NCBI GenBank assembly: GCA_032207245.1
Contig: CM063506.1
Location: 35,640,309-35,704,308, forward strand
Direction: 5' to 3'
Length of the DNA: 64,000 nt
Source of the DNA: Pardosa pseudoannulata
Lineage: Eukaryota > Arthropoda > Arachnida > Araneae > Lycosidae
The notes beneath the pieces were generated by a model that saw only the letters and a program-made list of their open reading frames with translations, ran no database searches and was not told where the DNA came from. The position numbers and the translations under genes are program-made. Position 1 is the stretch's first letter. Each line of letters opens with the position of its first letter. Below are positions 50,788 through 61,625 of the stretch, in pieces.

Positions 50788-51222
50788 TTAGCCCACTCTC
50801 CTGTTTCTAATCATGGATCTTGTTGGTGCTTCAACCACATTTGGCGAAATTGGCGTGCTTGCAGCTTGCGTGCGTGGCGTTTGAAATCTGGCGAGGGGAT
50901 CGTAACTCAACAAATTGATACATAAACAAAAACAACATTTTGAGGAAAAATTTTACAAAAATTGAATATTTAAAATCTAATTGAATTAACAAAGAAAACA
51001 CAAAGGAAACACATAACATTCATACTAAATAGACTGAAACATTCACTTAATCACAAATTAAATAAACTGAGTGTGATTTTCATCACAAATTTGTGATTTA
51101 GTGTAAATTGTAAAATTAATTTAAAAACTCTTTGACTTAAAAGAAACTGTATTTTGAGTGGAGGTTGAAGAGGAGTTGTAAAATTGAAAATTTTTTTTCA
51201 AATCTCTTATTCAGCTTCAGTA
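50788..51222 (-). repeat. 435-bp segment shared with Helitron copies
   Basis: Inverted match to parts of 52671-53392 and 53965-54400 (for example CACAAATTTGTGATGAAAATC and CGATCCCCTCGCCAGATTTC). The surrounding block without it at 51741 shows that it was gained by copy 1 or lost from copy 2. Confidence 0.75.
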
Positions 51223-51338
51223 GGATTCCACGTCCACCAGTCTTGGTATGTGGTCAAATGGTTCAATTCGAGGGAGAAATTAAATTGCATCTCTTGTATG
51301 AAAGTATTTCGTGAAACCCCTGATCCAGTTGGATAAAT

Positions 51339-51475
51339 CTCTGTGGCTCAGTGGTCAGCGCAACGGGCTTCAGTATGATAAGTCCCAGGATTGAATCTCT
51401 GTACAGGCGATGTGAGAATTTTAATTTAATCTAATTACGTTTGTGATGACTGTTCGTGTCATGTATTTTAAAAAG
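51339..51475 (+). mobile_element. tRNA-derived SINE, second family
   Basis: The head has A box TGGCTCAGTGG (51344-51354) and a B-box-like AGGATTGAATCTC (51388-51400), followed by an AT-rich body to about 51475. It is repeated at 51957 because the whole block was duplicated. Confidence 0.55.
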
Positions 51476-51692
51476 TAATTATTTTCTTTACTTTTCCATC
51501 AAAACGGTCTAATTTATAATTTATTTAAAAAAACATTTTACAATTTTTCGATTTATAGCTTTAAAACAGGACAACATCTGCCGGGTCGTCCAGCAATATA
51601 TATAAAATGACTATACATATTCAAAATTTGGGGAAAGTCTCCAAATTTAGATCTTTTCAAAGCATAATGTAAGTATTGCTCGATTTCGATGA

Positions 51693-51740
51693 ATATAATA
51701 TTACTAGCATATAGCCCGTCATATGCTAGTAATATTATAT
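51693..51740. repeat. perfect 18-bp inverted repeat at Helitron end
   Basis: 51693-51710 and 51723-51740 are exact reverse complements, with a 12-base spacer. Each arm consists of host flank plus CTAG of the Helitron 3' end. Confidence 0.9.
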
Positions 51741-52351
51741 AAAAACTTTTCCAGTGGCATATTGGCATCCTGGAACGATTTTTTTTTGAAAGATAAAAAT
51801 TAATCTTTGTTACACAAAAGCCATATTTTTCAGCTTCAATAGGATTTCACATTCACCAGTCTTGGTATGTGGTCAAATGGTTCAATTCGAGGAAGAAATT
51901 AAATTGCATCTCCTGAAGGAAGGTATTTCGTGAAACACCTGATCCAGTTGGATAAATCTCTGTGGCTCAGTGGTCGGAGCAACGGGCTTCAGTATGATAA
52001 GTCCCAGGATTGAATCTCTGCACTGTGTGAGAATTTTAATTTAATCTAATTACGTTTGTGATGACTGTTTGTGTAATGTATTTTAAAAAGTAATTATTTT
52101 TTTTACTTTTCCATCAAAATGGTCTAATTTATAATTTATTTAAAAACATTTTACAATTTTTCAATTTATAGCTTTAAAACAGGACAACATCTGCCGGGTC
52201 GTCCAGCAATATATATAAAATGACTATACATATTCAAAATTTGGGGAAAGTCTCCAAATTTAGATCTTTTCAAAGCATAATGTAAGTATTGCTCGATTTC
52301 GATGAATATAATATTACTAGCATATAGCCCGTCATATGACAGGATCAGTAA
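51741..52351 (+). repeat. duplicated block, copy 2
   Basis: Direct repeat of 50686-51722 without the 435-bp segment. The similarity is high enough to imply a recent duplication. Confidence 0.85.
51957..52080 (+). mobile_element. tRNA-derived SINE, second family, duplicate
   Basis: Same SINE as 51339-51475, with a few substitutions and a short deletion after the B box. Confidence 0.55.
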
Positions 52352-52411
52352 AATTTAGATCTTTTCAAAGCATAATATAAGTATTGCTCGATTTCGATGA
52401 ATATAATATTA
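52352..52411 (+). repeat. third copy of the Helitron-flank junction
   Basis: Host flank CAAAGCATAATATAAGTATTG...ATATAATATTA, followed again by the Helitron 3' end at 52412. A tandem repeat of about 95 bp of 52257-52351. Confidence 0.8.
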
Positions 52412-52852
52412 CTAGCATATAGCCCGTCATATGACAGGATCAGTAAAATTTTTAATTTTCCGAAATTGTAAAGTACCATATGAGGCAGGTAAAAAAAATG
52501 GTTTGTTTTTTGGCTGAGAATTATTTTGCAACAAAAAATAATTTATGATTCAATTTAAAATTATCACATATGTACCTAATCTATTATATAAGCCAAATAT
52601 AAAAGAAAATTATTTACGCAGTATATAAGATGAATGATAAAACGTATGAAAATAAAGCATAATTGGTAATAAGAGATTTGAAAAAAAATTTTCAATTTTA
52701 CAACTCCTCTTCAACCTCCACTCAAAATACAGTTTCTTTTAAGTCAAAGAGTTTTTTGCTGGATGAGATCCCGCCTACCCTCCCTCATCCCTTTGGACTA
52801 ACTTTCTCTTGGTTATTTTCCAGTTTTTTTGTGAAATTATTTCTTTTAACAA

Positions 52853-53017
52853 TTAAATTTCGTTATTATCGATGTTATTTTCATTTCTCATTCGTTCCAT
52901 TTCCTCTTTCGCTGCAAGATTACATGGTCTTGTACCAACTAATTCAATTGGATTTAATGCTTCAAGTCTTATGCTTTGCAATGATCGAGCGCGACTTAAA
53001 ATGACATATGCTAAGCC
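52853..53017 (-). pseudogene. Helitron Pif1-like helicase C-terminal fragment
   Basis: A 54-codon minus-strand frame ending in TAA at 52853-52855. It opens with AYVILSRARSLQSIRLEAL, which is helicase motif VI (YVALSRxR-type) of the Pif1-like helicase at the C-terminus of Helitron RepHel proteins. A hydrophilic tail follows. The arginines of SRAR are retained. Upstream (above 53017) the frame meets low-complexity TTTACAATT repeats, so the Rep nuclease and the rest of the helicase are absent. Its position near the 3' side of a TC...CTAG element fits a shrunken Helitron that kept the end of its gene. Confidence 0.75.
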
Positions 53018-53159
53018 TTTACAATTTACACTTTACAATTACAATTTACAATTTAACTTTACAATTTACACTAAATCACAAATTTGTGATGAAAATCACA
53101 CTCAGTTTATTTAATTAGTTATTAAGTGAATATTTCAGTCTATTTAGTATGAATGTTAT

Positions 53160-53357
53160 GTGTTTTCTTTGTTAATTCAATTAGATTTTAAATATTCAAT
53201 TTTTGTAAAATTTTTCCTCAAAATATTGTTTTTGTTTATGTATCAATTTGTTGAGTTACGATCCCCTCGCCAGATTTCAAACGCCACGCTGCAAGCACGC
53301 AAGCTGCAAGCACGCCAATTTCGCCAAATGTGGTTGAAGCACCAACAAGATCCATGA
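53160..53357 (+). other. recurrent short frame in Helitron copies
   Basis: A frame of 65 codons containing ELRSPRQISNATL and FRQMWLKHQQDP occurs here, again at 54165-54389 and, inverted, at 50831-51019 with changes at the C-terminal half. Recurrence comes from copied DNA and not evidence of a protein. No motif was recognised. Confidence 0.3.
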
Positions 53358-53771
53358 TTAGAAACAGGAGAGTGGGCTAAGAAGAGGAGTTGAATAAGAA
53401 ATGATTCAGAGAGATGGTTAAAGGAATGACGTCATAATGTTATTTTTACCTATTTATTATGAGATAAATTGATAAATTTAATCGCCTGCTCTTAACCGGG
53501 GAAAATAGGAGTTGAAATAATGGCATTAAAAGCTCGAAAATAGGGGAAGGGGTGAATTTCGAACGTTTTAAAGAAGGCAGTATTTTTCGCTGTGATATGA
53601 AGCATATTTATACCAATTTATTTTAGAATCGGATCGATAGTTTAGGAGAAGATAAACATTACTCCCTTTGAATTTTGCTAACTATGGATGCCTCTATCCA
53701 TTCCAGGTCCAACCACTTCATAAAATCGAGGACAGACGTACAGATAATTTAGGCTATTATTATATAGGGGA

Positions 53772-53958
53772 TTTCATTATTCATTATTTTTATATTTTGG
53801 ATTACATTTATATGGGGGTTAGCAAAATCTTAAGTGCTTAGAGTCTCTAGAAGCAGTCTTACTGCGGCTCTGACTGTAACTTACGCAATAATTGCTACAA
53901 CTGTAGAAAAAGAAACTACAATGCGTATAGAAATAAATCTTTAGATTAACATAGTTAA
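53772..53958. repeat. flank segment duplicated at 54636-54828
   Basis: About 187 bp following the Helitron 5' end (TTTCATTATTCATTATTTTT ... CATAGTTAAATAAA) reappears almost unchanged after H2. Helitron material and host flank were therefore duplicated together. Confidence 0.85.
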
Positions 53959-54026
53959 ATAAATAAGAGATTTGAAAAAAAATTTTCAATTTTACAACTC
54001 CTCTTCAACCTCCACTCAAAATACAA

Positions 54027-54057
<31 letters not shown>

Positions 54058-54828
54058 GTTTAAATTAATTTTACAATTTACACTAAATCACAAATTTGTG
54101 ATGAAAATCACATTCAGTTTATTTAATTTGTGATTAAGTGAATGTTTCAGTCTATTTAGTATGAATGTTATGTGTTTCCTTTGTGTTTTCTTTGTTAATT
54201 CAATTAGATTTTAAATATTCAATTTTTGTAAAATTTTTCCTCAAAATGTTGTTTTTGTTTATGTATCAATTTGTTGAGTTACGATCCCCTCGCCAGATTT
54301 CAAACGCCACGCTGCAAGCATGCCACGCACGCAAGCTGCAAGCACGCCAATTTCGCCAAATGTGGTTGAAGCACCAACAAGATCCATGATTAGAAACAGG
54401 AAAATAGGGGAAGGGGTGAATTTCGAACGTTTTAAAGAAGGCAGTATTTTTCGCTGTGATATGAAGCATATTTATACCAATTTATTTTAGAATCGGATCG
54501 ATAGTTTAGGAGAAGATAAACATTACTCCCTTTGAATTTTGCTAACTATGGATGCCTCTATCCATTCCAGGTCCAACCACTTCATAAAATCGAGGACAGA
54601 CGTACAGATAATTTAGGCTATTATTATATAGGGGATTTCATTATTCATTATTTTTATATTTTGGATTACATTTATATGGGGGTTAGCAAAATCTTAAGTG
54701 CTTAGAGTCTCTAGAAGCAGTCTTACTGCGGCTCTGACTGTAACTTACGTAATAATTGCTACAACTGTAGAAAAAGAAACTACAATGCGTATAGAAATAA
54801 ATCTTTAGACTAACATAGTTAAATAAAA
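53959..54828 (-). repeat. tandem duplicate with truncated Helitron H2
   Basis: Begins like 52669 (AATAAGAGATTTGAAAAAAA) and runs to the Helitron 5' end at 54631-54635 and the duplicated flank. Compared with H1 it lacks the helicase fragment and about 165 bp matching 53380-53545. Confidence 0.82.
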
Positions 54829-55599
54829 AAGGGAAATTTTAAAAAACACGACAAGATCTTTTCAAATAATTTATTTCTCTCTGCTATTGAAATAATGTAT
54901 ACAATACAATTTATATCACTAACAAATATAAACGCACTAAACATTACTATTTTGTCAAAAAATAGATAAATAAGACACATTAGAAAGCACATATTGCTGT
55001 ACAAAGTACATATAATTTTAAAGAAAAATAATAAATGGCATTCAATGTACATTCAATGAAAGACATATAGGTCAATAAATTTGTACTAACAGTAATAAAT
55101 GTTTGATCTACATAAAATAAAATTTCAACATCTAAAAATATACATTTTAAATTCACTTCAAACAGTATCTTGGCAGTGTTATAGAATTTATAAACATTAT
55201 AATACTTAAAATACTAATTAATATTAGAAAATACTATCAGGATATATAATGGAAGATTAATCACTTAATTCTTCATTGCATACAAACTCCGATATTGGAA
55301 AAAAAAAAAATCTGCAACTATCCATGCCTCCTTGTGAATCTAAATTTACTTTTACTGACTATATTAAACCGGAAAGAAATGAAATTTTAAGCAAAAAATG
55401 GTATTAATACCATTTTGCGAGCAATTGCGAGCGTGAAAATATAAATTTAATGCTTAAGAGACGGTGGCCGTTACTAGTAATTTGGGAAATTATTAACTTA
55501 GTTATAATACTTTGTACACATATATATATATATATTAAAAAATATATATATATAAAAATATGTGTTCAAAATTTAAAAGTAAGATAATTTGTTATACTA
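54829..55599. other. AT-rich intergenic DNA
   Basis: No supported gene. Short TA runs at 55520-55555. Confidence 0.35.
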
Positions 55600-58500
55600 A
55601 TTTTAATTAAAAAATTATTTGTTAGATTTCAAAATCTTCCTTCCTTATTAATTTCTATTTTTTTTCTTTGTTCTTTGCCCATTTTCTTTCTCTTGTTTTT
55701 GCCTTATCAATACTTAAACGTATGTTTTAAACATCATTATTTTGATGATAGATTCAACAGCTTATTCCTAAAAGTCAATTTTATGTGTGTATGTAGGAAT
55801 TTCATTGAAAAATTACGACTTTTCTAAATTTAAATTGTGTTTTAATAATCTAAATGAAGTCAAAATTTGCCCTATCAGTTCTTAAACGTATCTTTTGAAC
55901 ATTATTATTCTGATGAATAGTTAGTTCTTAAAAAATAATTTTATGTCCTGGGCTTTCTAAATTTAAATTCTGTTTTAATAATCTAAATGAAGTCGAAATT
56001 TGCCTAATCAGTACTTAAACGTACCTTATGAACATTATTATTCTGATGATAGATTGAATAGTATGTTCCTAAACAATAATTTTATGTCTGTAGGTTGGAA
56101 TTTCATGAAAAATTTGGGCTTTTTAAAATTTAAATTGTGTTTTAATAATCTATATGAAGTCAAAATTTGCCTTATCAGTACTTAAACGTATCTTTTAAAC
56201 ATCATTAATTTGATGATAGCAGCTAACAGCTAAGCAGATAGATAGATAGCAACAGCTTATTCCTAAAAAACAATTTTATGTGTGTATGTAGGAATTTCAT
56301 TAAAAAATTAGGATTTTTCTAAATTTAAATTGTGTTTTAATAGTCTAAATGAAATTGAAATTTGCCTTATCAGTACTTAAACGTATCTTTTGAACATTTT
56401 TATTCTGGTGATAGATTGAATACTTTGTTCCTAAAAAATAATTTTATGTCTGCAGGTTGTAATTTCATGAAAAAATAAGGCTTTTCTAAATTTAAATTGT
56501 GTCGTGATCATCCAAATGAAGTCGAAATTTGCCTTATCAGTACTTAAACGTTTCTTTTGAAAATTATTATTCTGATGATAGATTGAATAGTTTGTTCCTA
56601 AAAAATAATTTTATATTATATTAATTATGTTATATTAATTTAATTTAAAAAATAATTTATTAGATTTCAAAACCTTCCTTGCTTATTAATTTCCAATTTT
56701 TTTTCTTCTGCTCTCTGCCCATTTTTTTCTCTTGTTTTTGCCTTATCAATACTTAAACGTATCTTTTAAACATCATTATTTTGATGATAGATTCAACAGC
56801 TTATTCCTAAAAGTCAATTTTATGTGTGTATGTAGGAATTTCATTGAAAAATTACGACTTTTCTAAATTTAAATTGTGTTTTAATAATCTAAATGAAGTC
56901 AAAATTTGCCCTATCAGTTCTTAAACGTATCTTTTGAACATTATTATTCTGATGAATAGTTAGTTCTTAAAAAATAAATATATGTTAGTAGGTTGGAATT
57001 TCATAAAATAATAGGGCTTTTCTAAATTTAAATTGTGTTTTAATAATCTAAATGAAGTCGAAACTGGCCTTATCAATACTTAAACGTATCTTATGAACAT
57101 TATTATTCTGATGATAGACTGAATAGTATGTTCCTAAACAATAATTTTATGTCTGTAGGTTGGAATTTCATGAAAAATTAGGGCTTTTTAAAATTTAAAT
57201 TGTATTTTAATAATCTAAATGAAGTCAAAATTTGCCTTATCAATACTTAAACGTATGTTTTAAACATCATTATTTTGATGATAGATTCAACAGCTAATTC
57301 ATAAAAAACAATTTTATGCATGTATGTAGGAATTTTATTGAAAAATTACGACATTTCTAAATTTAAATTGTGTTTTAATAATCTAAATGAAGTCGAAATT
57401 TGCCTTCTCAGTTCTTAAACGTATCTTTTGAACATTATTCTGATGATAGATTGAATAGTTTGTTCCTAAAAAATAAATATATGTTAGTAGGTTGGAATTT
57501 CATAAAATAATAGGGCTTTTCTAAATTTAAATAGTGTTTTAATAGTTTAAATGAAGTCGAAACTTGCCTTATCAATACTTAAACGTATCTTTTGAACATT
57601 ATTATTCTGATGATAGATTGAATAGTTTGTTCCTAAAAAATAATTTTATATTATATTTATTATGTTATATTAATTTAAATTAAATAATTTGTTAAATTTC
57701 AAAACCTTCCTTGCTTATTAATTTCCAATTTTTTTTCTTCTGCTCTCTGCCCACATTTTTTCTCTTGTTTTTGCCTTATCAATACTTAAACGTATCTTTT
57801 AAACATCATTATTTTGATGATAGATTCAACAGCTTATTCCTAAAAGTCAATTTTATGTGTGTATATAGGAATTTCATTGAAAAATTACGACTTTTCTAAA
57901 TTTAAATTGTGTTTTAATAATCTAAATGAAGTCGAAATTTGCCTTATCAATACTTAAACGTATCTTTTGAACATTATTATTCTGATGAATAGTTAGTTCT
58001 TAAAAAATAATTTTATGTCTACAGGTTGGAATTTAATGAAAAAATAGGGCTTTTCTAAATTTAAATTGTGTTTTAATAATCTAAATGGAGTCGAAATTTG
58101 CCTAATCAGTACTTAAACGTATCTTATGAACATTATTATTCTGATAATAGATTGAATAGTATGTTCAAAACAATAATTTTATGTCTGTAGGTTGGAATTT
58201 TATGAAAAATTAGGGCTTTTTAAAATTTAAATTGTGTTTTAATAACCAAAATGAAGTCAAAATTTGCCTTGTCAGTACTTAAACGTATCTTTTAAACATC
58301 ATTAATTTGATGATAGATTCAACAGCTTATTCCTAAAAAACAATTTTATGAGTGTATGTAGGAATTTCATTGAAAAATTAGGACTTTTCTAAATTTAAAT
58401 TGTGTTTTTATAGTCTAAATGAAGTCGAAATTTGCCTTATCAGTACTTAAACGTATCTTTTGAACATTATTCTGATGATAGATTGAATAGTTTGTTCCTA

Positions 58501-58760
58501 AAAGTAATTTTATGCTTTTAGGTTGGAATTTCATGGAAAATTAGGGCTTTCCTAAATTCAAATTGTATTTTAATAATCGAAATTTGCCTTATCAGTACTT
58601 AAACGTATCTTTTGAAAATTATTATTCTGATGATAGATTGAATAGTTTGTTATTAAAAATAATTTTATGTCTGTAGGTCTGAATTTTATGAAAAATCAGG
58701 GACTTTCTAAATTTAAGTTGTGTTTTAATAATTAAAATGCAGTCTAAATTTAAAATGGAG
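55600..58760. repeat. satellite 7, monomer about 165 bp with about 1.03-kb higher-order period
   Basis: The marker TACTTAAACGTATCTTTTGAA recurs about every 155-175 bp (for example 55714, 56015, 56378, 56547, 57245, 57580, 58112, 58447 and 58600). Every sixth unit or so carries an added segment with CTTCCTTGCTTATTAATTTC and TCTCTTGTTTTTGCC (55637, 56673, 57705), giving a second, longer periodicity. Confidence 0.9.
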
Positions 58761-59593
58761 TCACGGATTTATTTTAGTGTGTAATAGGAATGTTTTGCAA
58801 ACATTTTGGAAGGATCACTGAAATTTAAATAGCAAGGTGCATTTTAAAAACTAACAAAAAATTAATAAAAATTAATTTTTCAAAATCATCCAATTTTCAG
58901 AAACATTAAAATATTATTTAATTTTACTTCAGTTTACATGTGTACAAAGTTTATTAAGTCTTAGTTAATATTTTAGAAATATACTTTGTTACGTCCACTG
59001 CCCCTTTAAGGGTAAGGTAAATTTAATAGCAAGAGAAAGATTCAAAGGCATTGAGGAAAAATAACATTTTTATGCTCCATACTTTACATCCAGAACGACA
59101 TAACTTTATACAAAAAAGATTATTCTTATTTTTAATTACATGACGTTTAAATAAAAATCGATTAAATGGGAGTGCTGTGATCAATATCAAAGTTGGATAA
59201 ATCCCTTTTTTAACTTTGCATTGAGTAACTGGTGATAAAACTGCTTTCAATCAAACCATCAACCTACCTTAAATTTCAACAAAAGCCTCTTTATTGGGGA
59301 CGGAATAAAAAATAGTTTAGAGAAAAGGAATAAATAAAGTGTCCAATTAATGTTATATTTATTAATGTGTTGAGTTCATCTCATGCTTAATCAAGTCTCA
59401 CACTAGACATGAAACATTAACAGAATTAATTTAATTTCATATTCATTAGAAATAATTACTATCTTGAAGCTATTTTGTGAAAGCTATTTTCATAAATATT
59501 TTAATTAAGGTTAGATGCAAGAGAAGACATTTCACGCTTTCTCCGTTCTATTAGTACAATGGAATAAAATATATCATTCAGGAACTGTTTTAC
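58761..59593. other. intergenic, nothing recognised
   Basis: AT-rich sequence with no supported feature. Confidence 0.35.
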
Positions 59594-59641
59594 TGCAGAG
59601 GCGGATTGAACAGCGGGCACACCGGGTATGCGCTCGAGGCA

Positions 59642-59950
59642 CCATCCCAGATAGCATGTATACTTGCAGCAAGTTTCATTTTTTCTGGATAATATTTTGT
59701 CATAACAAATTTGACGCGACAAACTTGCAGCAAAACTCCTGCAAGTTATACAGAACATAAAACGACCACTCCTTTGCAACGCTATTTTGCTGCAAAACTG
59801 TGGCAACCTTCTCATGACAACCTCGGAGCAAGCGAAAATTTTTAGACTTGCTACAGTCTTGTTTCCAACTTGCAGACTTGTCATGCTGAACTTGCTGCAA
59901 GTTTGTAGGCTTGCAAAGCAAGACTTCTGCAAATTTGCTATCTGGGATGG
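59642..59950. mobile_element. 309-bp MITE with CCATCCCAGATAGCA termini
   Basis: A perfect 15-bp inverted repeat, CCATCCCAGATAGCA (59642-59656), faces its complement at 59936-59950. The interior is rich in TTGCTGCAAGTT-like repeats that pair with each other. Open frames crossing it on both strands follow from this palindromic composition. Confidence 0.7.
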
Positions 59951-60356
59951 AACCCACAAAAAACGGATTTTATAAATTTTTCTAATGCAGTTATAACAGT
60001 GTGCAAGTTTTCAACCAGGAGTATAACATATAGTATACTTATATTTACTTATTATCATTAACAACTAAAGCCCAATTACGCTTATTGGATAAAGAATTTA
60101 TATATGTTTCTTTTCTTGTAAGGAAAGAGTAAAAAGATACCTTAGAGATTCAGTGTTAGAGAAAAAATTAAATAACAAGGCTATTTACATAGAGAGGACG
60201 ATTTACATAAACATATTGATTATAAATAAAGAACTGATAACTTTTCTATACTAAAAGCTAAGAAAAAAAATTATTAAAACTTTTTATATTTTAAAGTAAA
60301 ATTCTACACATTTATATATAGCAATTTCGTTGGAATAAAATAAAAAATAGTATATA
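59951..60356. other. AT-rich spacer
   Basis: Nothing recognised before the TA target site of the mariner element. Confidence 0.35.
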
Positions 60357-61623
60357 CGAGGGTTACTTTGAAATTTTTGAGATAGGCGCAGATTAGAAAT
60401 TACAAAATAAAAATAACGGTTTAATTTTAAAATACAAAGTATTTTAACACAGCAGATAATTTTTTACTGATTTGCTTCAACTTGTTTAGCGTAGAATAAA
60501 TTTTAAACAGAAGAGAAAATGGAGTTGACGCGTGAACATTTTCGCGCTATGATTTTCTACGATTTTAAAGTAGGATTAAATCAAGAAAATGGTCTTTCAA
60601 CGGTTGCAATTGACATTTGGTGATGAATATCCAGCTCGTGCTACTGTATTCAGATGGTTTAAAGAATTTAGCAGAGGTCGCAATTTTCTTCAGGATGAAG
60701 AACACACACAGGAAGGCCACCGTCGGCAGTAATTCCAGATAATGTGTCTGACATACGAAAAATGTTAATGGATGATAATCGCTGTACCTATCAAATTATA
60801 CAGAAGGAACTTAACATTGGATCCGCAGCTATACGCAAAATTATTAATGAAGAATTGCATATGAAAAAAGTAGTTTGTCGTTGGGTTCCCCATAATTTAA
60901 CTGAGCACCAAAAAGGGGAGCGTGTAAGAATCAGTAAAGAAACTCTTAAATTACTAAATGATGGTCGCCACCGCATTATCTCTAAAATTGTAACGGGTGA
61001 TGAAACGTACATACCGTTTTTTGACGTTCCAACACGTCAAGAAAGCAAAGTATGAGTCTTTGAAGATAATCCCAAGCCGACAATGGTGAGAAGACAACGC
61101 GCACTAAAAAAAGTGATGCATGCCGTTTTCTTCAGAAGTACGGGATTGGTCAAAGCCATCAAGTTAGAAGGACAGAAGACAGTAACAGCAAACTGGTATA
61201 CCACTAAATGTCTTCCACAAATTCTACAAGAAGTGAATGTTAGGGGATTAATGCTTCACCATGACAATGCATCTTCACATAGAGCCGGATTAACAGTTGA
61301 GTTTCTTAAACAAAAACAAATTAAAGTTATAGAACATCCATCGTATTCACCTGATCTAGCTATGTGTGACTTTTGGTTATTCCTTTATCTAAAAAGCGAA
61401 CTTACGTGGACTTGGTTTTCATTCAGAAGAAGAGATTGATGTGGCTATAAATGTATTTTTCATCTATTCCAAGAAATGAATGGCTTGAGGCATTTAATTT
61501 GTGAAAAATTCGTCTACAAAAGTGCATTGATGCTGGAAGAGACTATTTTGAACACACCTAAAATTTTGTAAGTATAACTTAAAAAAATCTAGTCATATCT
61601 CAAAAATTTCAGAGTGGCCCTCG
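60357..61623 (+). mobile_element. mariner element, 1267 bp
   Basis: Terminal inverted repeats CGAGGGTTACTTTGAAATTT (left) and, on minus, CGAGGGCCACTCTGAAATTT (right), continuing with TTTGAGATA. TA dinucleotides flank both ends (60355-60356 and 61624-61625). Size and ends are typical of a complete mariner. Confidence 0.92.
60519..61561 (+). pseudogene. mariner (DD34D) transposase pseudogene
   Basis: The ATG at 60519 begins MELTREHFRAMIFYDFK, the N-terminal helix-turn-helix start. The three catalytic aspartates are visible: VTGDETYI (about 60991-61014), LHHDNASSH (about 61253-61279) and YSPDLAMCDFWLF (about 61339-61377). There are 34 residues between the second and third, hence DD34D. WVPHNLTEHQKGERV is the usual WxPHxL linker. 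The gene is dead: frameshifts near 60590-60600 and 60700-60720, an in-frame TGA at 61053-61055 where a Trp is expected (after ESKV), and another frameshift near 61385-61400. The C-terminus CIDAGRDYFEHT ends at a TAA (61559-61561). It is otherwise nearly full length (about 340 residues expected), so decay is moderate. Confidence 0.9.
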
Positions 61624-61625
61624 TA

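Larger units (their letters stand above)
50686..51740 (+). repeat. duplicated block, copy 1
   Basis: From AAAAACTTTTCCAGTGGCAT to the Helitron 3' end at 51704-51722. The same block follows directly at 51741-52351. Copy 1 carries an additional segment of about 435 bp (50788-51222). Confidence 0.85.
52412..53771 (-). mobile_element. Helitron copy H1 with helicase remnant
   Basis: Minus-strand element whose 5' end TCCCCTATATAATAATAGCC (from 53771) follows an A (complement of T at 53772). Its 3' end is the TGTCATATGACGGG hairpin plus CTATATGCTAG, ending at 52412 before a T. The length of about 1.36 kb is much shorter than an autonomous Helitron. It includes a helicase C-terminal fragment at 52853-53017. 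Confidence 0.82.

Noticed and set aside
59501..59959. 152-codon Cys-rich frame on the minus strand and overlapping frames on both strands
   Set aside because: It runs through the palindromic 309-bp MITE. The Cys and Gln content follows from TTGCTGCAAG repeats.
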